In this document: one piece after another, positions 10,910 to 24,977 of the stretch
How positions within the stretch are numbered: position 1 is the first letter of the stretch
Layout: every line of letters starts with the position of its first letter
NCBI RefSeq assembly: GCF_000276665.1
Contig: NW_004955417.1
Location: 23,773,161-23,837,160 of the forward strand
Reading direction: 5' to 3'
DNA length: 64,000 bases
Source of the DNA: Chinchilla lanigera
Taxonomy: Eukaryota > Chordata > Mammalia > Rodentia > Chinchillidae
Position numbers and translations under genes: made by a program
The notes under the pieces: model-generated
What the model saw: the letters and a program-made list of their open reading frames with translations, nothing else
Databases searched by the model: none
What the model was told of the DNA's origin: nothing

Positions 10910-13375
10910 ACGTGAAAGTCGATATTCCAACAATTTTCTTTGTTTCCATATTTGAGAGATCACATTTAGCCATCCCTACCTCAATATGCCTTCCTAGGCA
11001 CTCCAGATTCTTCTTGGTTATTCAGCCTGCACACATTCGCTGAATGCCGTCTCTAGATTAGGCACTGTCTAATCATTGACATGCAAAAGTTGCCAAGGTA
11101 CAATCTTTCTCTTCACATATCTTCCCAACTTCTACCAGTCAGGCACTTAAATAAAGAACTCCAACACAATATGTTATTTGCTCTGAGGTAATTATGCCCA
11201 GGATGCATAGCAATGGTAGAACAGGTAAAGGGAATCTTCTATATATACCCTAAGAAACCATAGATAGTGGGCAAAAACTTCTGGAGAAAATGCTTATCTA
11301 AGTTCATGTTGAAGAACTGGTGAGCAGTTATTTGGTGTATGCCTACAGGGAAAAGAGAGTAGGATTTCAGGCACGAGAGAAAAATAAGAAAGAGGTTGAA
11401 AACTGAAAACATGAAAATATGTATGGATAACAAGAAACAGTTCATTGTTGCTGAAAAAAGTGAAATTTGGAAGGGCAGAGTGGACATCATGGGTGAGGTT
11501 ATGAGAGACCTCTTGCTTCTTGAATCACATTCTGGACTTAGAAATCTATGTGTTTTTTAAAAGCTCCTTTAATGCTGTTGATAGGCACTCAAGTTCAGGA
11601 ACTACTGGTCAGGATCACAGGGCTAGACCCTCACTCTGCCTACCCAGGCGTCAGATCATATCTTCCCTTTAATGCCCCTTTCACTTCATTCACATCATCA
11701 TTGATCACATCCCTCAAGTGAGGTCATAACTTCATATATGAATGTGGCCTTTACCTTTGAAGATTACCATAGGATAACTATAACTGAATAAAGTAACCCT
11801 GATTTTCGTGCAAGCGCTGTGGTCATCTTGAGTAATGTAGTAGGGTGACACTCTCACAGAAACTGTGACCTGTGCTAGTTTAAAATGGTACTTTGCTTTG
11901 AGGTGGTCATCTTGGAACTCGTTTTTAACATCCATGTAGAATGACTAAGGTATTCACCTAAATAACTTGAGGACAGCTGTTCCTATAATTAAAGATTCGG
12001 TAATATACTGCATAGTCATTGCCTTTATGCAGTTTGATGTTTTATTTTTATAATCACTACAAATTGATGGGCAAGGAAAAAAGGGGGCCCCAAATAAAGT
12101 CTTAGACAATGTTATGCAAAAAAATAGCTGAAGGATTTGTTCCTGCCAGTATCTAGAAGCTATAAATAAAAAGTTAGGGTGTGAAAGGAAGAAACTAACA
12201 TGCAATGCCTCTGAGATATGCTTGGCTTAAAGAGATTATTTTCCTCAAAAAAGCTGGAAACAGATTGGAGATAGATATAGATACATAGATATATATGACA
12301 TTCAGTGGAATATCTGAATGTTCTCTTCATTACCTGAGGAAGAGGATAAATGTCACACTCATTAACTGAAAAAAACTAGGTCAGATTACACGCATTCACA
12401 AATACTATAATCAGAGCTGGGCCAAGGGTTTGGGATCATGAAGGAAAACAAAGCAAATTAATTTCACTCACTATCCAGATAATTTTCCACTTGTGCCACA
12501 AATACAAAATGCCAACCACCCCAAACCTCTCATCCTCTTTCTCATCTTCAGCAACAGCTTTACATACCATGAGAAAGTAGGCAATGTTTCTACAAAGTAG
12601 TTCAGCAGCATGAATTGTATTTTTGGTAACCAACACACTGGTTGATATTTTGACTCAAGGTGACTGGGATTTAGAGATGGGCTTAATTTGCCAGTGAGAA
12701 TCCTTAGGCCAGTGAATTCAATCTAATTTCAGAACCACGAGTAATTGATAATCTTTCATTAACCTTGGGCACTCTCGCAAGATTGGTTAGCAAAAAGTAA
12801 TACAAAGCTTGGCAGGATTTGACATGCTGTATTTAGTTAAAATGTCATAAACTGGAGGATGAAATTTTCTTGCAAAATTGAAATTTAATATTTGGAAAGA
12901 CAATCTAAGAATTTTATCTTTTATTTAGTAAAAGATAGTATCTTTCTTCTGTAATTTTCTAAACATCAAGGATTTAGGAAGACATTTCTTACCTTGCCAT
13001 CAGTAGACTCCTAGGAGAACAAACGTAACTTTCAGAGAGCTGGCGGAACTCTTCTATGGTATATCAAATATTATATGTGTGTACTTATGGTATCTGTGGA
13101 CCAGAGGCAGAGCATTGGTTAAATCTCAGAAGAGTCTGAGAAACCCACTTAAAACTTGAAAACTAATTGTTTTTAGCATCCTATAACAGCATAAATCCTA
13201 CATCACCAGATTCTGAATGTTTCCTTGAGTGTATCTACTCGCCTAAGAAAGGCCACTGTAACTTCTCACTGATTAGTATTTGGGGTCCCCTTTAGCTGGG
13301 GTGAGAATCTTTACAGCTGATGTTAATTACTCTTAAAATTCTTTCATTGCTAGAAAATTTGCATATTCTAAACAC
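10910..13375. other. Intergenic; mostly unassigned, possible L2 at 11010-11180
   Basis: The stretch near 11020-11080 ('cattcgctgaatgccgtctc', 'ttaggcactgtctaatc') resembles an antisense L2. The rest to 13375 is AT-rich and I can name nothing in it; a short A/G/T repeat (agata/gatata units) lies at 12270-12296. Confidence 0.4.
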
Positions 13376-13379
13376 ACTT

Positions 13380-15700
13380 AAGATTGAGGTATAACTAATA
13401 TGTAATAAAATAGAAGTGCATGATTCCTTGGGTTTTGACTATTTACACATTGATTAAAACAAGTCTCAAATCAACATATAGATTTCCATTATCATAACAA
13501 ACACTCTCATTTTATTTTCCAGTAATTTTTCATCTTCATCTCAACCTAGAGACAACCACTGTTCTTATTTTTATCTTATAAATTAGGGAAATAGTCTCCA
13601 ATCTTTTCTTAAATAACATCAATTTTTATATATTGATCTTATATACCAAGACCTTCCTCTGGTCACTTATTTGTATAGATTTTTTTAAGACTCTTTGGGT
13701 TTCCCAAGTACTTTCAAATGCATAGCTAAAAGTTTTACTTCCTTCTTTTGAATCCTGGTGACTTTATGCTTCTTGGATTATTGAACTGGCTGAAATCTCA
13801 TTAAAATGATGAACTCAAGTGGTGATACTGGATTTTGACTTGTTTCTAATCTTAGAAGTAAAGTACTTATAGTACATTAATGAATATTAACTGTAGGGTT
13901 TTCACTGATATCCTTAATTAAGGTAAGAAGTTCCTGTTTCCATTTTACTTAAATGTTTTATTGATGCTTTCTGTACAGATTGAGATCACCATATTCATTT
14001 CCTCTTTGTTAATACATAAGTAACACTGGTTGACTTTCCAGTGTCCAACCAAATTTGCATCCCAGGGAAAAATTCCAGTTGATCATGATGTTCTTTTCTG
14101 TTAGTCAGCTTATCACCATTATAACAAAATACCTGAAATAAAGATAAAAGGTTTAGTTTTGCTCAAAGATTTGGAGGTTCCAGTCCATAATCAATTGACT
14201 CCATTGTTTTGGGCCTTTGGCAAGGCAGCACATTGGAGTGGGCATGCATGGTGGTGTAAAACTGCTCACCTCATGTCCAGGAAGCAGAGAGAAAGAATAG
14301 AGCTGGGAGTGGGGACAAAATTGGCTTCAAGACTTCACCTCTTAGAGGTGCAGTACTTCACAATAGCACCATGCTGGGACCAGGGCTTTAACACAGGAAA
14401 TTTGAGGGGACATTCAAGATCCAAACTAAAGCAGTTAGCCTATTTATATACTGCTATAAAAAGGATGTTGTGTAAAATGTTTAAAAGAGTTTTGGGTGTT
14501 GAAATAGATCAACATGTAATTTTCTCATCTTGTCATTTCTTTCAGATATTATCAGCATTATGCTGATTTCATAGAATATATTAGAACATGTCCCTTATTT
14601 TCTGAAAGATTTGTGTACCATTCTTGAGTGTTTGATATAATGCATTAGTGATGACAGTTACACCTTGATATTTTTAAGGAAATATTTTTATTACAAAATC
14701 AAAATTTTAATGAGTGTAAAGCCATTTAAATTTTCTGTTTCTCAGTTTGTTTTGGTAAATCATATTTTTCAAGGAGCTCTGGCATTTTATCTTACTACAT
14801 TCATTGGCATAAATTTTGCTCAACATCCTCTTTCTAGTGTTCTAATATCTGAGAATTTGTCATGATAACCTCTCTTTTATTCTTCATGTGGGTGATTTTC
14901 TTAGTTAGGCTTGCTAGAGTTGAGATTTCTGAGCTTTTTCTATCTGAAAATGTTTTATAATCATTCTGGGGAACACTTTTGCAGTGTACTCCTTATGCTT
15001 GGGTTTTAATATCTTGACTATTTTGTGCCTATAATGTATACACATATATGTATATTTTTCATTTTTGTCCTGCTTGGAGTTCATTGAGTTTCTTGTATTT
15101 GTGTGTTGATGTCTTCCATTTATCTCAAAGAGCTCTCAGTCATTATCTTTTCAAAAAATTTTCCTTATTCATTTTGTTTTCTTCTGGGACTCGAATTGTC
15201 TATATGTTACATTATTAAATATCCTATTCTTTAGGAAACTTTACTCAGTTTTAAATTATTCTTTCTTTCTCTGTGCTCCAGGTTAGATCACTTCTGTTGG
15301 CATGTCGTTAAGTACACCGATTCTTTATTCCACTACATTAAGGTAGTTGTAAACCTATCAATTTCTTCACTTGTGATACTTTAATTCTAAGTCCTAGAAT
15401 TTCTGTTTTTTTTTTTTCTATAGTTTTCATTTCTCTGATGAAATTTCATAGTATTTCAAAAATGTTATTTACTTTTGTCACTAGATTATTTGATATATTT
15501 ATCATAATTCTGTTACTGTCATTTTTTGTTAATTCTGGCAGTGGTGTGTTAACTCCATGTGTGGGTGTTTTCTGTTAACCTTTTTCCTTTTCATCACAGA
15601 TTAATTCTGTGTCTTTGCATGTGTCATGACTTTTTATTGCATGCCAGATATTGTGTATACAGTAATTACAGTGACTGAAGTAAGTAATATTGTCCCTGGA
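13380..15700 (-). mobile_element. Ancient L1 LINE, antisense, interrupted by an LTR
   Basis: 13380-13640 resembles the 3'UTR of L1M elements in antisense ('ttgaggtataactaatatg', 'tagagacaaccactgttc'). 13900-14098 resembles the ORF2 region in antisense ('aaatttgcatcccagg', 'agttgatcatgatg'). 14870-15680 resembles a further L1M antisense section ('ggagttcattgagtttcttg', 'cttctgggactcgaattg'). Segments in between are too decayed to place. A solo MaLR LTR at 14099-14432 splits it. Confidence 0.6.
14099..14432 (-). repeat. Solo MaLR LTR, antisense, inside L1
   Basis: Starts 'tgttagtcagcttatcacc', then 'acaaaatacctgaaa', 'ggaggttccagtccataatc', and ends 'gatccaaactaaagcag', the antisense layout of MST/THE/ORR-type MaLR LTRs. 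No partner LTR or internal region is present. The frame at 14159-14566 runs through it and is not a gene. Confidence 0.75.
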
Positions 15701-18700
15701 AGGCATCATTCCTCGTATTTGTTAAGCTGCTAGCATGAGGGTTAAATCACCCTGATCTGCAGTTGAACCAGATCTGGGTTTCACTGTGGTGTTAGCTGCA
15801 TTCTGTTTATCTCTAGCTTCAAATATTTGAGGATGGGTTAAGGCTTTCCCTTTTAGTGGGCTTAGGATCTGAGCACTAACAGCATCAGGCTCTGAAGACA
15901 TCTCCATGACTTGTGTCCCAGCTTACAGCTTTCCAAGTCCGATGAGATTGTTTCACGTTTTAGAGTTCAGCTGGCGGATTTTAAGGAACTGAGAAATTGT
16001 CTTTGCTTTTCATCCTTATGCCTTTGCCCTTTACCTTGGGAGATCTATTTCTTCCAGGCTGCTTCACTGCCCCCAGCCTTCAGAGAGATGTCACATGGCA
16101 CTAGATGAAGACCCTGATCACCTCAGAGCATCTATATCATCAATGCTGTCCTCTCTGGCTTCCAGTAAGCCACTGCCTTGCATTTGATAAAAGTCTTAGA
16201 CACACTGAAGGGATTCTTATCTTTCATGACCTGCTGAGAGGCTTCGTAGGGCTGCTGAATTATATTTCATGAAAGTGAACCTCAGGAGAATTTTTCCTAC
16301 CTTTCCTGTCCTACCTTCAGCCTTTGGTTGGGCAAGGCCTTGTATTCAGTGGTGGGTCAGTGCATGTGGAAGGGATCTTTCCTGCATACTTCAGCAGCTC
16401 TCTCTCTACTTTCCTGCTCTTACCCCAGCCCTCAAAGGGCCAATCCTTGAGTTTCAAGAGGAAGGGGCTCTCACTCAGTGTTTCTCTCCTATCCTTACAC
16501 ATCAGTATGCTACTGCCTTTCACCCAGTGAAGATACGTGAAGATCAAGTGTGGCTCACAGGGATCCCTCCTAGTCTTCTAGTCCTGCACTCAGTATGTCC
16601 TGCTGCTTATCCTTGGTGAAGTTCTTATGGAAAAGACTTAACCGATGGGTAAATTCTTTGAAATTTGAAATTCTAACCCTTCGTGCCCACCACTCATGGC
16701 CACCAAAAGTTTATCAGCAGGTAACCTGATTCTCCTTACCTGTCCATATAGTGGATAATATCCTGGAGTTGCGAGGGATAACAGTAGGCATGAGATAGTC
16801 CTAGGAACAGATTTTCTCTTCCTAAGATTTAGTTCATTTAAGTGTCTTTGTATTCAGCTCTCCACTAGGTTTTAGTGATGATGGTATTGTAGCCAATTGG
16901 ACTTGGCTTGTTATAAGGACAAGAGTGATGATCTCCTGCAACTTTCTACACTCTAACCAGAGCAGAAGGCAATCCTTTTCAAAAGTCTTCAGAGGTTTCT
17001 GAAGAACTTACCTGAGGTTTCTGAATGCAATAAAGCAAACTTGTGTCTTATGCTGATGTCTTTTGAACAGATCTAGGCTCTCACTTCTCTCTTCGCCACA
17101 TGCTCCTGATGGAACATGGAGGGTGTTTAAGTCCATGTCCCTATGTGAATGCGTATCTTCCTGGAAGTCTCCCCCAACATATGGTAAATGCATTCAGGGT
17201 TTCTTACACCCTAACTACACTCCTACAATAACCCTTACCACTTTGTATTGTGTCTACAATGCTGGAACAAAGACAGGACTTCCTTCCTTCAACATTTGCT
17301 CTAGAAGGGAGACTCACCGAGTTGCTAGGGCTCCTAACTCCACTGGAGTCAGGATGAGGGTTGAGACCAACAGCATTAAAATCGGAGGACCTAAGAGATA
17401 AAGACAGGCAGATCTTGCAAGGGGGAAATGGTAAACAAAGCAAGCAATCAAATAACAGGCTGCTACGGGTGAGGAGAGGCACTGGCTGCCCAGGAGGATA
17501 TTATTTAAAATGCCTTTATTGACACTTACTTCACATGGATGTTAATGGAAGAGGAAAACCCTTCAGAGAGAAGTTTACTTTTTCTTTGTATTTCAACCTG
17601 AAGATAAGACACGAAGGACATGGCACACAGGAAAGTTTTCTCAGCATCCCACAAGAAGGCTAGTATCAGTAACTCAGTCCCTGCAAGGGGAAGATGTTCA
17701 AGTGTTGTCTTAAGCCAGTGAGTGCCACCTTTCATTAGTTTTATCTCTATGGATTCAACTGGTTTTTGCAACATTTTGGCTGCTAAACTGCAATATTATG
17801 ATATATTCTATATAGATTTTTTAAAAATTCCAAACTACTAACTCCTAGCACATGTAGTATGGTATTGTTGTTCCATCCTTAAAAAATAAAAAAATTTAAA
17901 AACAAAAAAACAAAAAAACAACTGGCAGTTATTCAGATGGCCAACCAAAACCGAAGTTTGGGTGCCAATCGGTATCTTTTCAAATAACTTCATGGTAACT
18001 TAAATCATATGAAGACAGAAGACACACTCTCACAAATAGGTGAATTATTTGCCAATTTTGAATTTCTATTCCAAACTGAACAGCAGATTACCTGGTTTCC
18101 TCGGCCAAATCTACCTATGAAAGAGGCCTGAAATGTGTCTTTAAGCAGATCATTCTGCTTTACAGTAGAAAAAGTTAATCTGGGAAGATAAAGTCTTAGA
18201 AGCTATTTTACCAGCTCCCCAAAGATCGATATATACATGGTATTTTATGACCTACTTTTAAAAAAATGAATATATAGTGAACATATTTCCACTTCATTGA
18301 ATCATCATGTCCAAGCAAATTTTAGTGTCTGCACAGTACTCTCTTATATAATTATTCTTACCCAACTCCCAATCATTAGAAATTTAGTTGTTTTATAATT
18401 TTTTACAGTTCTGTGGTGATTATTTATTCAGTGAAGTCCATGCTGTGGTAAATATATATCTGTTCACATCCATAACCATTTTTTTAGGGTAAATCAGAGA
18501 CATGAAGTTGACATTTCAAATGTTATAACTATTTTAAAACTTTTTGCTATACATTTGTAACATTTTTCATTAAGTTCTATCACAAGAAAATTCAAATGTA
18601 TTTAATAAAGAGCTATATACACTTTTGAATGAGGAAATGAGAATATTTTTGTCCTGAGCTTCTTCAAATACATTCTACTGAATGAGAATAAAAACCAACC

Positions 18701-18985
18701 ACCCCTCAAAGAAGTTCAGTCATTAAATAAAAGTACAGCACAGCACAATTTCTGCTGACGGATCACCCATTTCTGACTGTTACGGTGATTTTCTGTTGTA
18801 AGCCTCAAAAGAGGATTCTAATTAAAACAAAAGGTGCCTGTGATACCAGAAAGACTGGTTTTTGTGGGGTCAGTATTGAAATACTCAACAATGAGCTAAG
18901 AATGTTTCTTCTTTAACAAGGGAAAGATTCTTAAAATAAGCCATTCTGGTAAAATATTAGCTACAACCATAGGTACACATTAGTT
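15700..18985. other. Intergenic; no gene, weak LINE traces
   Basis: 15700-16620 may continue the L1 antisense sequence. An A-rich low-complexity stretch lies at 17880-17921. 18230-18560 has the look of an old LINE 3' end in antisense ('ttgttttataattttttaca', 'gctgtggtaaatatata'). The frames at 16269-16619 and 17063-17401 lack any protein resemblance. Confidence 0.4.
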
Positions 18986-18999
18986 ATTGCTTGCACAGG

Positions 19000-19190
19000 T
19001 GATATTTTAAGAATACCACCTCTTCTAACACCTTTAATCCTCATGAGACCCCTGTGAGGTACAGACCATGCAATCTGAGGGAGCTGAGATGCACAGAGCT
19101 TCTATATTAGCACAAAACTATGACAGAGCCAAGACTCAAACCCAGATGGCAGGGCCCAGACGTTTGCTCTTAAAGATTGCACTTGGACAG
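19000..19190 (-). repeat. MIR SINE, antisense
   Basis: 'cctttaatcctcatgagacc', 'cctgtgaggtac', 'agctgagatgcacagagc' and 'gccaagactcaaacccagat' occur in MIR antisense order. Confidence 0.75.
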
Positions 19191-19714
19191 TTCATCTATG
19201 GGAGATTGAAAGCACATAAAAACCCTGAATCCATTGAAGTAGGTGAGTACCTCCATCTCCTCCTCCAAAGCATGTGTGCTTCCAGAACAATAGGCATGTA
19301 GCCTAACGGAATTCCTACAAACCAAAGAACCAGCCCAAGTTAGGGGAGGCCAGCGTAGAATGACTAAGGCATCTAGAAATGACTTCTAATTTTCTCTTCT
19401 CATGAGTGGTGGGAATAGTCAGACCACAAAAATGATACCACCTGTAATTTGTAATCATCTCAAAGTGTTTCTGCATGCTACAGCACTCATGGGAATATCT
19501 AGGAGGCAGGGTGGGACCAACTGAAAAGTAATTTTTCCAACCAGCCTTCTCATTTGTCCTCCAGCTTGGTAATGAGTCTACTATTAGTCACACTCTGGGC
19601 CAGATCTTTGAGTAGCTCTGTACCAGTGGAAGTCCAGGTTGGAACATGGGACCTGGCACCTTTGTTGCAGAGCCTATCCTAGGCAACCTCGCCCTAACTT
19701 CTGCTTCACGTAGT

Positions 19715-19830
19715 GCTCTGTATAAAGTGGCTGTTTAGAAAATGTGCATAAATAATGATTTTTAAGTCACCATTTTACAGATAGGCAAACTGACTTACAG
19801 AACATAAAACTTAATTGATGTCATAAAACC
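19715..19830 (-). repeat. MIR SINE fragment, antisense
   Basis: 'accattttacagataggcaa' followed by 'actgacttacagaacat' matches the central MIR region in antisense. Confidence 0.55.
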
Positions 19831-20149
19831 CACAAGCACTTCCAAATGCAGCGTGGCATTTGCTTCCTTGAAAATATGCAAAGTTGGTGACATGTCCTTT
19901 CTGTAAAAATTTCCAAAGATAAAGGGTTGCAAGTAACAGAGATGGGGAGGAGGTACAACAGGAGTGGAAGGCAGGGAGGAAGGAGGAAAGGAGAGGAATA
20001 TGAAGAAGCGGTTCATTGCTGTTAAAAACCTTCCTACACAGGCCCTGAATCATGGACCTGCAACGCACCTGGAGCCATTTATAAATTCTTTTGAGAAATG
20101 CCAGTCTAATAAACACTTCGCCAGCCAGTAATTCATGAGCTCCAGGCAG

Positions 20150-20470
20150 TAGTTGAAACCCAGGGGGGTAATGGTCACAGCTGTCAGGCTCCAGATGCTT
20201 TGGGGCCTGGCCCTGCCACTGTGCCCAGCATCCGTGTGGAGGAAGGCTGAGAACTGGCATACCACCACCGCTGCCCCTGGCCCACTCCCAACAGCACCAG
20301 CTGCATCTGGCCTGGAAGATGGCTCATGCTGGCGGCCTCGCGCTGCCCACGAGGCTGAGCTCTGGGAGGCAGCCAGGCTGCAGGAATTGGACCTCCCCTC
20401 AGCACCCTTGGTCCAACCTGAGCTGCCTGTCTCCCCCAGAACCCCAGGGAGGCTTTAGCTTTCCCAGCAC
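20150..20470. other. GC-rich block just downstream of the EXT1 poly(A) site
   Basis: A roughly 320-base GC-rich patch with a few CpGs in otherwise AT-rich sequence. Open frames exist on both strands here (20153-20458 +, 20184-20534 - and others), as expected from GC-rich composition; none resembles a known protein. The function, if any, is unknown. Confidence 0.5.
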
Positions 20471-20519
20471 ACAGCATCCTCCGGGGGCCCTGACATCCTT
20501 CTGAAGTCAACAGAAAAGA

Positions 20520-20560
20520 TAGAATGAAAACCACACAGATGAAAAGTCATGTCATTTATT
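20520..20560 (-). terminator. EXT1: Distal polyadenylation signal and downstream GU-rich element
   Basis: On the minus strand AATAAA lies at 20560-20555, followed within 15-35 bases by TCTGTGTGGTTTTC, a good GU-rich downstream element. Cleavage would fall near 20537-20545. This is the best cleavage site seen downstream of the EXT1 stop. Confidence 0.65.
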
Positions 20561-23500
20561 AATAATTTTTTCTTCTATAAATTGGAAGGAAAAAGTCTTT
20601 GGTGACACTCTATAAAACAATCTATCTTGGATGGTAAAACCCAGACATAAAGTTACACAGGCCAGTGAAGTAAATCAAGATCTATGGCTTTGTAATTTCT
20701 TGCACACTCTCTCATACACACTTCTGGGCTTAGTTGCACTAAATCATGAATAGTCTATAACAAATGGGGAAAACACTTCAGAAAAGACCTGTGGTGACAG
20801 TACAAAAACATTGGCAACATATTAGAAAACTCTGTCCCAAATGTACATTGTATACAAAATAAGTATACTATTTTTTTTTGCTTTACAATTTGCCACCTAA
20901 AATAGTTCCAGTTTTAGACGTCTTTCTTTCTACCCCTCAACATATCCTATACATATTTTTCTCTCAAAATAAATATACAGGTTCATTACATGGTAAACAG
21001 GCTGTTTGTATGACCCTAATTTTAGTGGAATTACAAGCAAAAAGAAAGGAATGTGGTCCTGTAGGAGGAGAACAGAAAACTACTGCAGAAAATAAATGAC
21101 TTGTGAGGTCTCAAAGGCAAACTGTTATAGAGTGACTGAAAGCCTAGCTTGATTTGATTTTAAACAAGGTGAGACTGTGCTGGTCTGTGCTTTTGGGTAC
21201 CTCACATAGCCTCCCGAGGTGGAGCACATTGGAATTCCAGATTAGTGAGAACTACAGACCCAGAGAAGGAAAAATTATGGGAACAAAATCTTTTGAGTTT
21301 TGGAAAGCACAGAAAATGAGAGATGGCTTCCAGGAGTCCTTTTTCTTTACTATCAAAGTATGGTGCAAATAACAAGTTTTCTACTCAGAGCTCTTGAACA
21401 GCATTACTGAATCGAGAGGAGAGGACTTGTACAAGATGCTTTATATACCATCCCCACCCCTCTTTAAGAAACTTGACATCAAGGAATAATCTAATCGCTA
21501 CACCCTGAATTTTACATAGCAAGCAAGGCAGGTTTAATGCAGTCTGAGAGTCATGCTTATTCATTGGTAAATAAACACAAACCAACTTTGCTCCCATGCA
21601 GCGTGCTGAGAGAATTAGGCCTACAGTGAAAGGACTCTCTAGGTTAAATCTGGCCAAGACGGAAGCAGCATCTGCACGGTTCCTGCCCTTGGGTACCACA
21701 AATTGAAAGTAGGTAGAGGAATTCAGCACCGGAGCCTGATATACTGGCTGCATTCTGACGTATTAACTATTCAATGGTAGGGACATTTAAATTTGCAGGT
21801 TTACGGCAATAACAGCAAAAACTGGTACTCAGAAGTGGAGTTCTCAGGGACCCAACGGAGTATAAGCCACTTACAGGTCTAGAAAGTTTGGCTCCCCTTT
21901 TGCTTGCAGGAGGCTCATTCAGATTCTAACTTGATGATGAGGTTTTCTGCCTTTGCTTGCCCTTTAAACAGGTTTGATTAAAATTTCACTTGTTCTTAAG
22001 CATGCTGCTTACTTCTTCCTAAACAGTATGTCAGTTCGTTCACTCCATTTATCTCACCCTGATTAAATTAAGGTTCGGTAGCCTTTATGAAAGGCCACTG
22101 GTGAAATAGTCCTTCAAGTGACCAGGATTTTGAAAATCACCAAAATAAAGGCTAACATAGCCTACTGTAATGAAAACCAAAAATCATTCCAAAAGGGAAA
22201 TTGAAGGAAGCAACCAGGATTGATCCTTCTTTGAGCACCATTTGTAACAAGAAGAAATTAAACTGTAATGCATGGAAGATCCCAGGTATGAATTTTTTCC
22301 TTTCTCCTAAAGCATCACCTCTAGAAAGTGTGCTAATAGCCCCAAGTGTGCCCAGCCTAGCTTCTGTCATCTTTTGTGACATGACTGCAGTCATGATTGC
22401 ATGGGTTTTCTCTTACAGTCTCAACTTTGCCATTTTATTTGTAACAAAGGTGATGTGCTTAATGTTTAATGTACATGTAAGCTTTAATATTTAAGATTTT
22501 CATACAAATACATAGCCAGCATTAAAGGATTATATTTAAGACCGCACGTCCTAATGTGTAACTGGAGAAAGCTGTGGAAATCCTGAGTGTTGAGTCCTCC
22601 ATGTAATTCATTAAGTGGTTGGTACTACAGTCTCTGCCCTTGGCATCTTACCAACTCAGCATATGTCAGCCCCCTTAGAGACCTCTGATTATCACTAAAG
22701 TTGGCTAAGAGATAACTCCTGACATCCAACGGCAGCAGCCATGATTTGTCAACTTGCTGCAATGCAACACACAACTCTTTCCTAAGAGAATTAAAATTAT
22801 ATCTTACTGTTGGGCCTCACTGATCTGCTTACATTGTTCAATTCCCAGCTGCTACTTCAAATGTGAGAAGAACATGCTAGCCAGCATCCCAAAGAGATGT
22901 ACTCAGAGAATGACATAAAATGAAATCACGGAGATTTACATAGAGGGAAAGTGTGTCAGATGATCTCATTTACAATTACCATATTTCTTCCACGTAACAC
23001 ATTGTTTGTGGGGACTATCTGCTCTATCAGCTTTGACAGGTCAATCTGTCCTTGAAGCCACTCATGGGACTGACTGGTACAATTTGGGACACTGCTTCGC
23101 AGGCCAAGATGACAAGTTTCAAGTTGGTTTGGGACTGCTAAAGCAAATACTGCATTCTTTTCTGTAAAAGAGAAAGACTTAAGACTTCCAATCCTGAAAA
23201 TAAATATGAATTTGCAAAGGGCAGATGAATAAGGGTTGTTAACCCTTTAACATGCTGAGAACTGCAGTTTAAATGACATGAAAATATTGGGGCATTTTAT
23301 AGAAAAGCACGAGTGCAAGGTCGGGACCTACAAGCTATTTTTCAACAACTACATAAGAGAATATCACATCGGCTTAAGGAATAATGCCACACGCCTGACA
23401 GTGTGGGCAAAGGAGGGGTTGAACTGGATGAGAGATATTGAGGGAGCTGTTCTGAGTCACAAGGCTGCACGAGAGCCTCTTTTAATGGAGCCACATTGCG

Positions 23501-24971
23501 TGTGTACCACTCACAACACGGCATCTGGACATGCGGCCTCTGGTCTTTGCCCCGCTGCCAACCACCCATGGAACCAGCATTCCCGGCCTTTGCAAACACC
23601 TGCTTTACTCCTAATCACGGCAGCCCCTCAGGGTTATCGCTGCAACTTCCTCCTTCGCTCGCAGATGTCTACCCAGGAAGCATGAATTAGAGGCTACTGC
23701 ACTTTTGTTTCCACTGACCTCAGCCAGGGGCTTTAAAGTTATTGGAACATAACGCTGTGATCAGTTCTTCTAAAACAAAACTGGAAATAAATGTATGAGA
23801 TTTGGTGGGGAAAGATTAAAGTGCTTATTATCTATTCTGCATAACAGGTGCAAAGATCTAATAATCTTTCTAGTCTCTGTTCTCTTGCTTCTTCCAAGCA
23901 GAAGAAAGCATCAGAAGTCTCCCTTTTGTTTTATAACGGAGCTAAGGGTATGGTTTGTGGGGGTTTTATGTGTTTTTCTTGCAGTTTCACAGCAACCATA
24001 AGCTCAGCGTGGCATTTGTGGGAATAAAAATATTCTTTTTAACAAGAAACACAACTAAACGTCTCCTACACATTTAAAACTTGAAATGAAATTAAAAAGT
24101 TCTCCCATTTGCTTCCGTTATTTTTGTCTTAGCCAATTTTTGCTTAAAACAATATTTAACCCAAAATGGTATTGGAGTCCCCTGGGGAGGGACACCCTCA
24201 GATATTCATAGGAATTCTCTTGTTCAATGATGTGAATTTACACATTTTTTTTTTTTCAACAAAGACACTTTCAAAATTTGAGGTCTCCACAAAGAGTAAA
24301 GAACTGGTCTTACAATCTGTTCCCCCCCACACACCCACTTTCTGTCCGTCTCTTAGTAAAAGCCTTTCCCTCATCAGATATACTTCAGTGGTTGGATCTA
24401 TCTTCTAGTCAAAGCGATGAGTTACCGCTGAGGGTCAACATCACCATCTCACTGACATGCTGGTCGGCTGTCAGATGGTTCTTTGTGCAAACTGAACATG
24501 TACCTCTTAATTATCCTAGAGTTTGCCTGATACTAATTCCCCCCACCCCCAATGAGAAAAGATTATCTCTATCTCAAACATAAAGTTTTCAACTAGAACT
24601 GCCTACCTGAAAGTCATCATACTTTCTCACATGCAGCAACATTTTAGAGATAAAAAGTTGAAGTGGATTGGAAAATTCAGATTGGAAAGCAGTTTGACTG
24701 GCAGGGCGGCACAATGCACTGGTCTTAATGTACGCTCAGCTATTTCTCAACACCAGGTGGAGTGACTTATTGTGTTTCCCATGGAGCCTGAGCTTTTGTC
24801 TGGCGGGAAACCCTGCGCAACCGATGGCAATGGTATCTGTGGGAAGAGGAGTGGCAGCTTTGAAATACTCACGACCAACACCATTTTGATTAAAGAAAGA
24901 ACTCTGGTTTTTAATAGTTTTGATCATTAAAAAAGTTTAAACCTGCATAGCAATCATTTCAAAAATAATTA

Positions 24972-24977
24972 TTTAAT
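24972..24977 (-). terminator. EXT1: Candidate proximal polyadenylation signal ATTAAA
   Basis: ATTAAA on the minus strand, about 255 bases after the stop, followed by TAATTATTTTTG and then a TTTAAACTTTTTTAAT tract. It would yield a 3'UTR of roughly 280 bases, close to the short EXT1 form I remember. Not proven. Confidence 0.35.

Noticed and set aside
20153..20534. Overlapping frames of 100-150 residues on both strands
   Set aside because: GC-rich composition removes stop codons in all frames; no homologous protein or exon signals seen.
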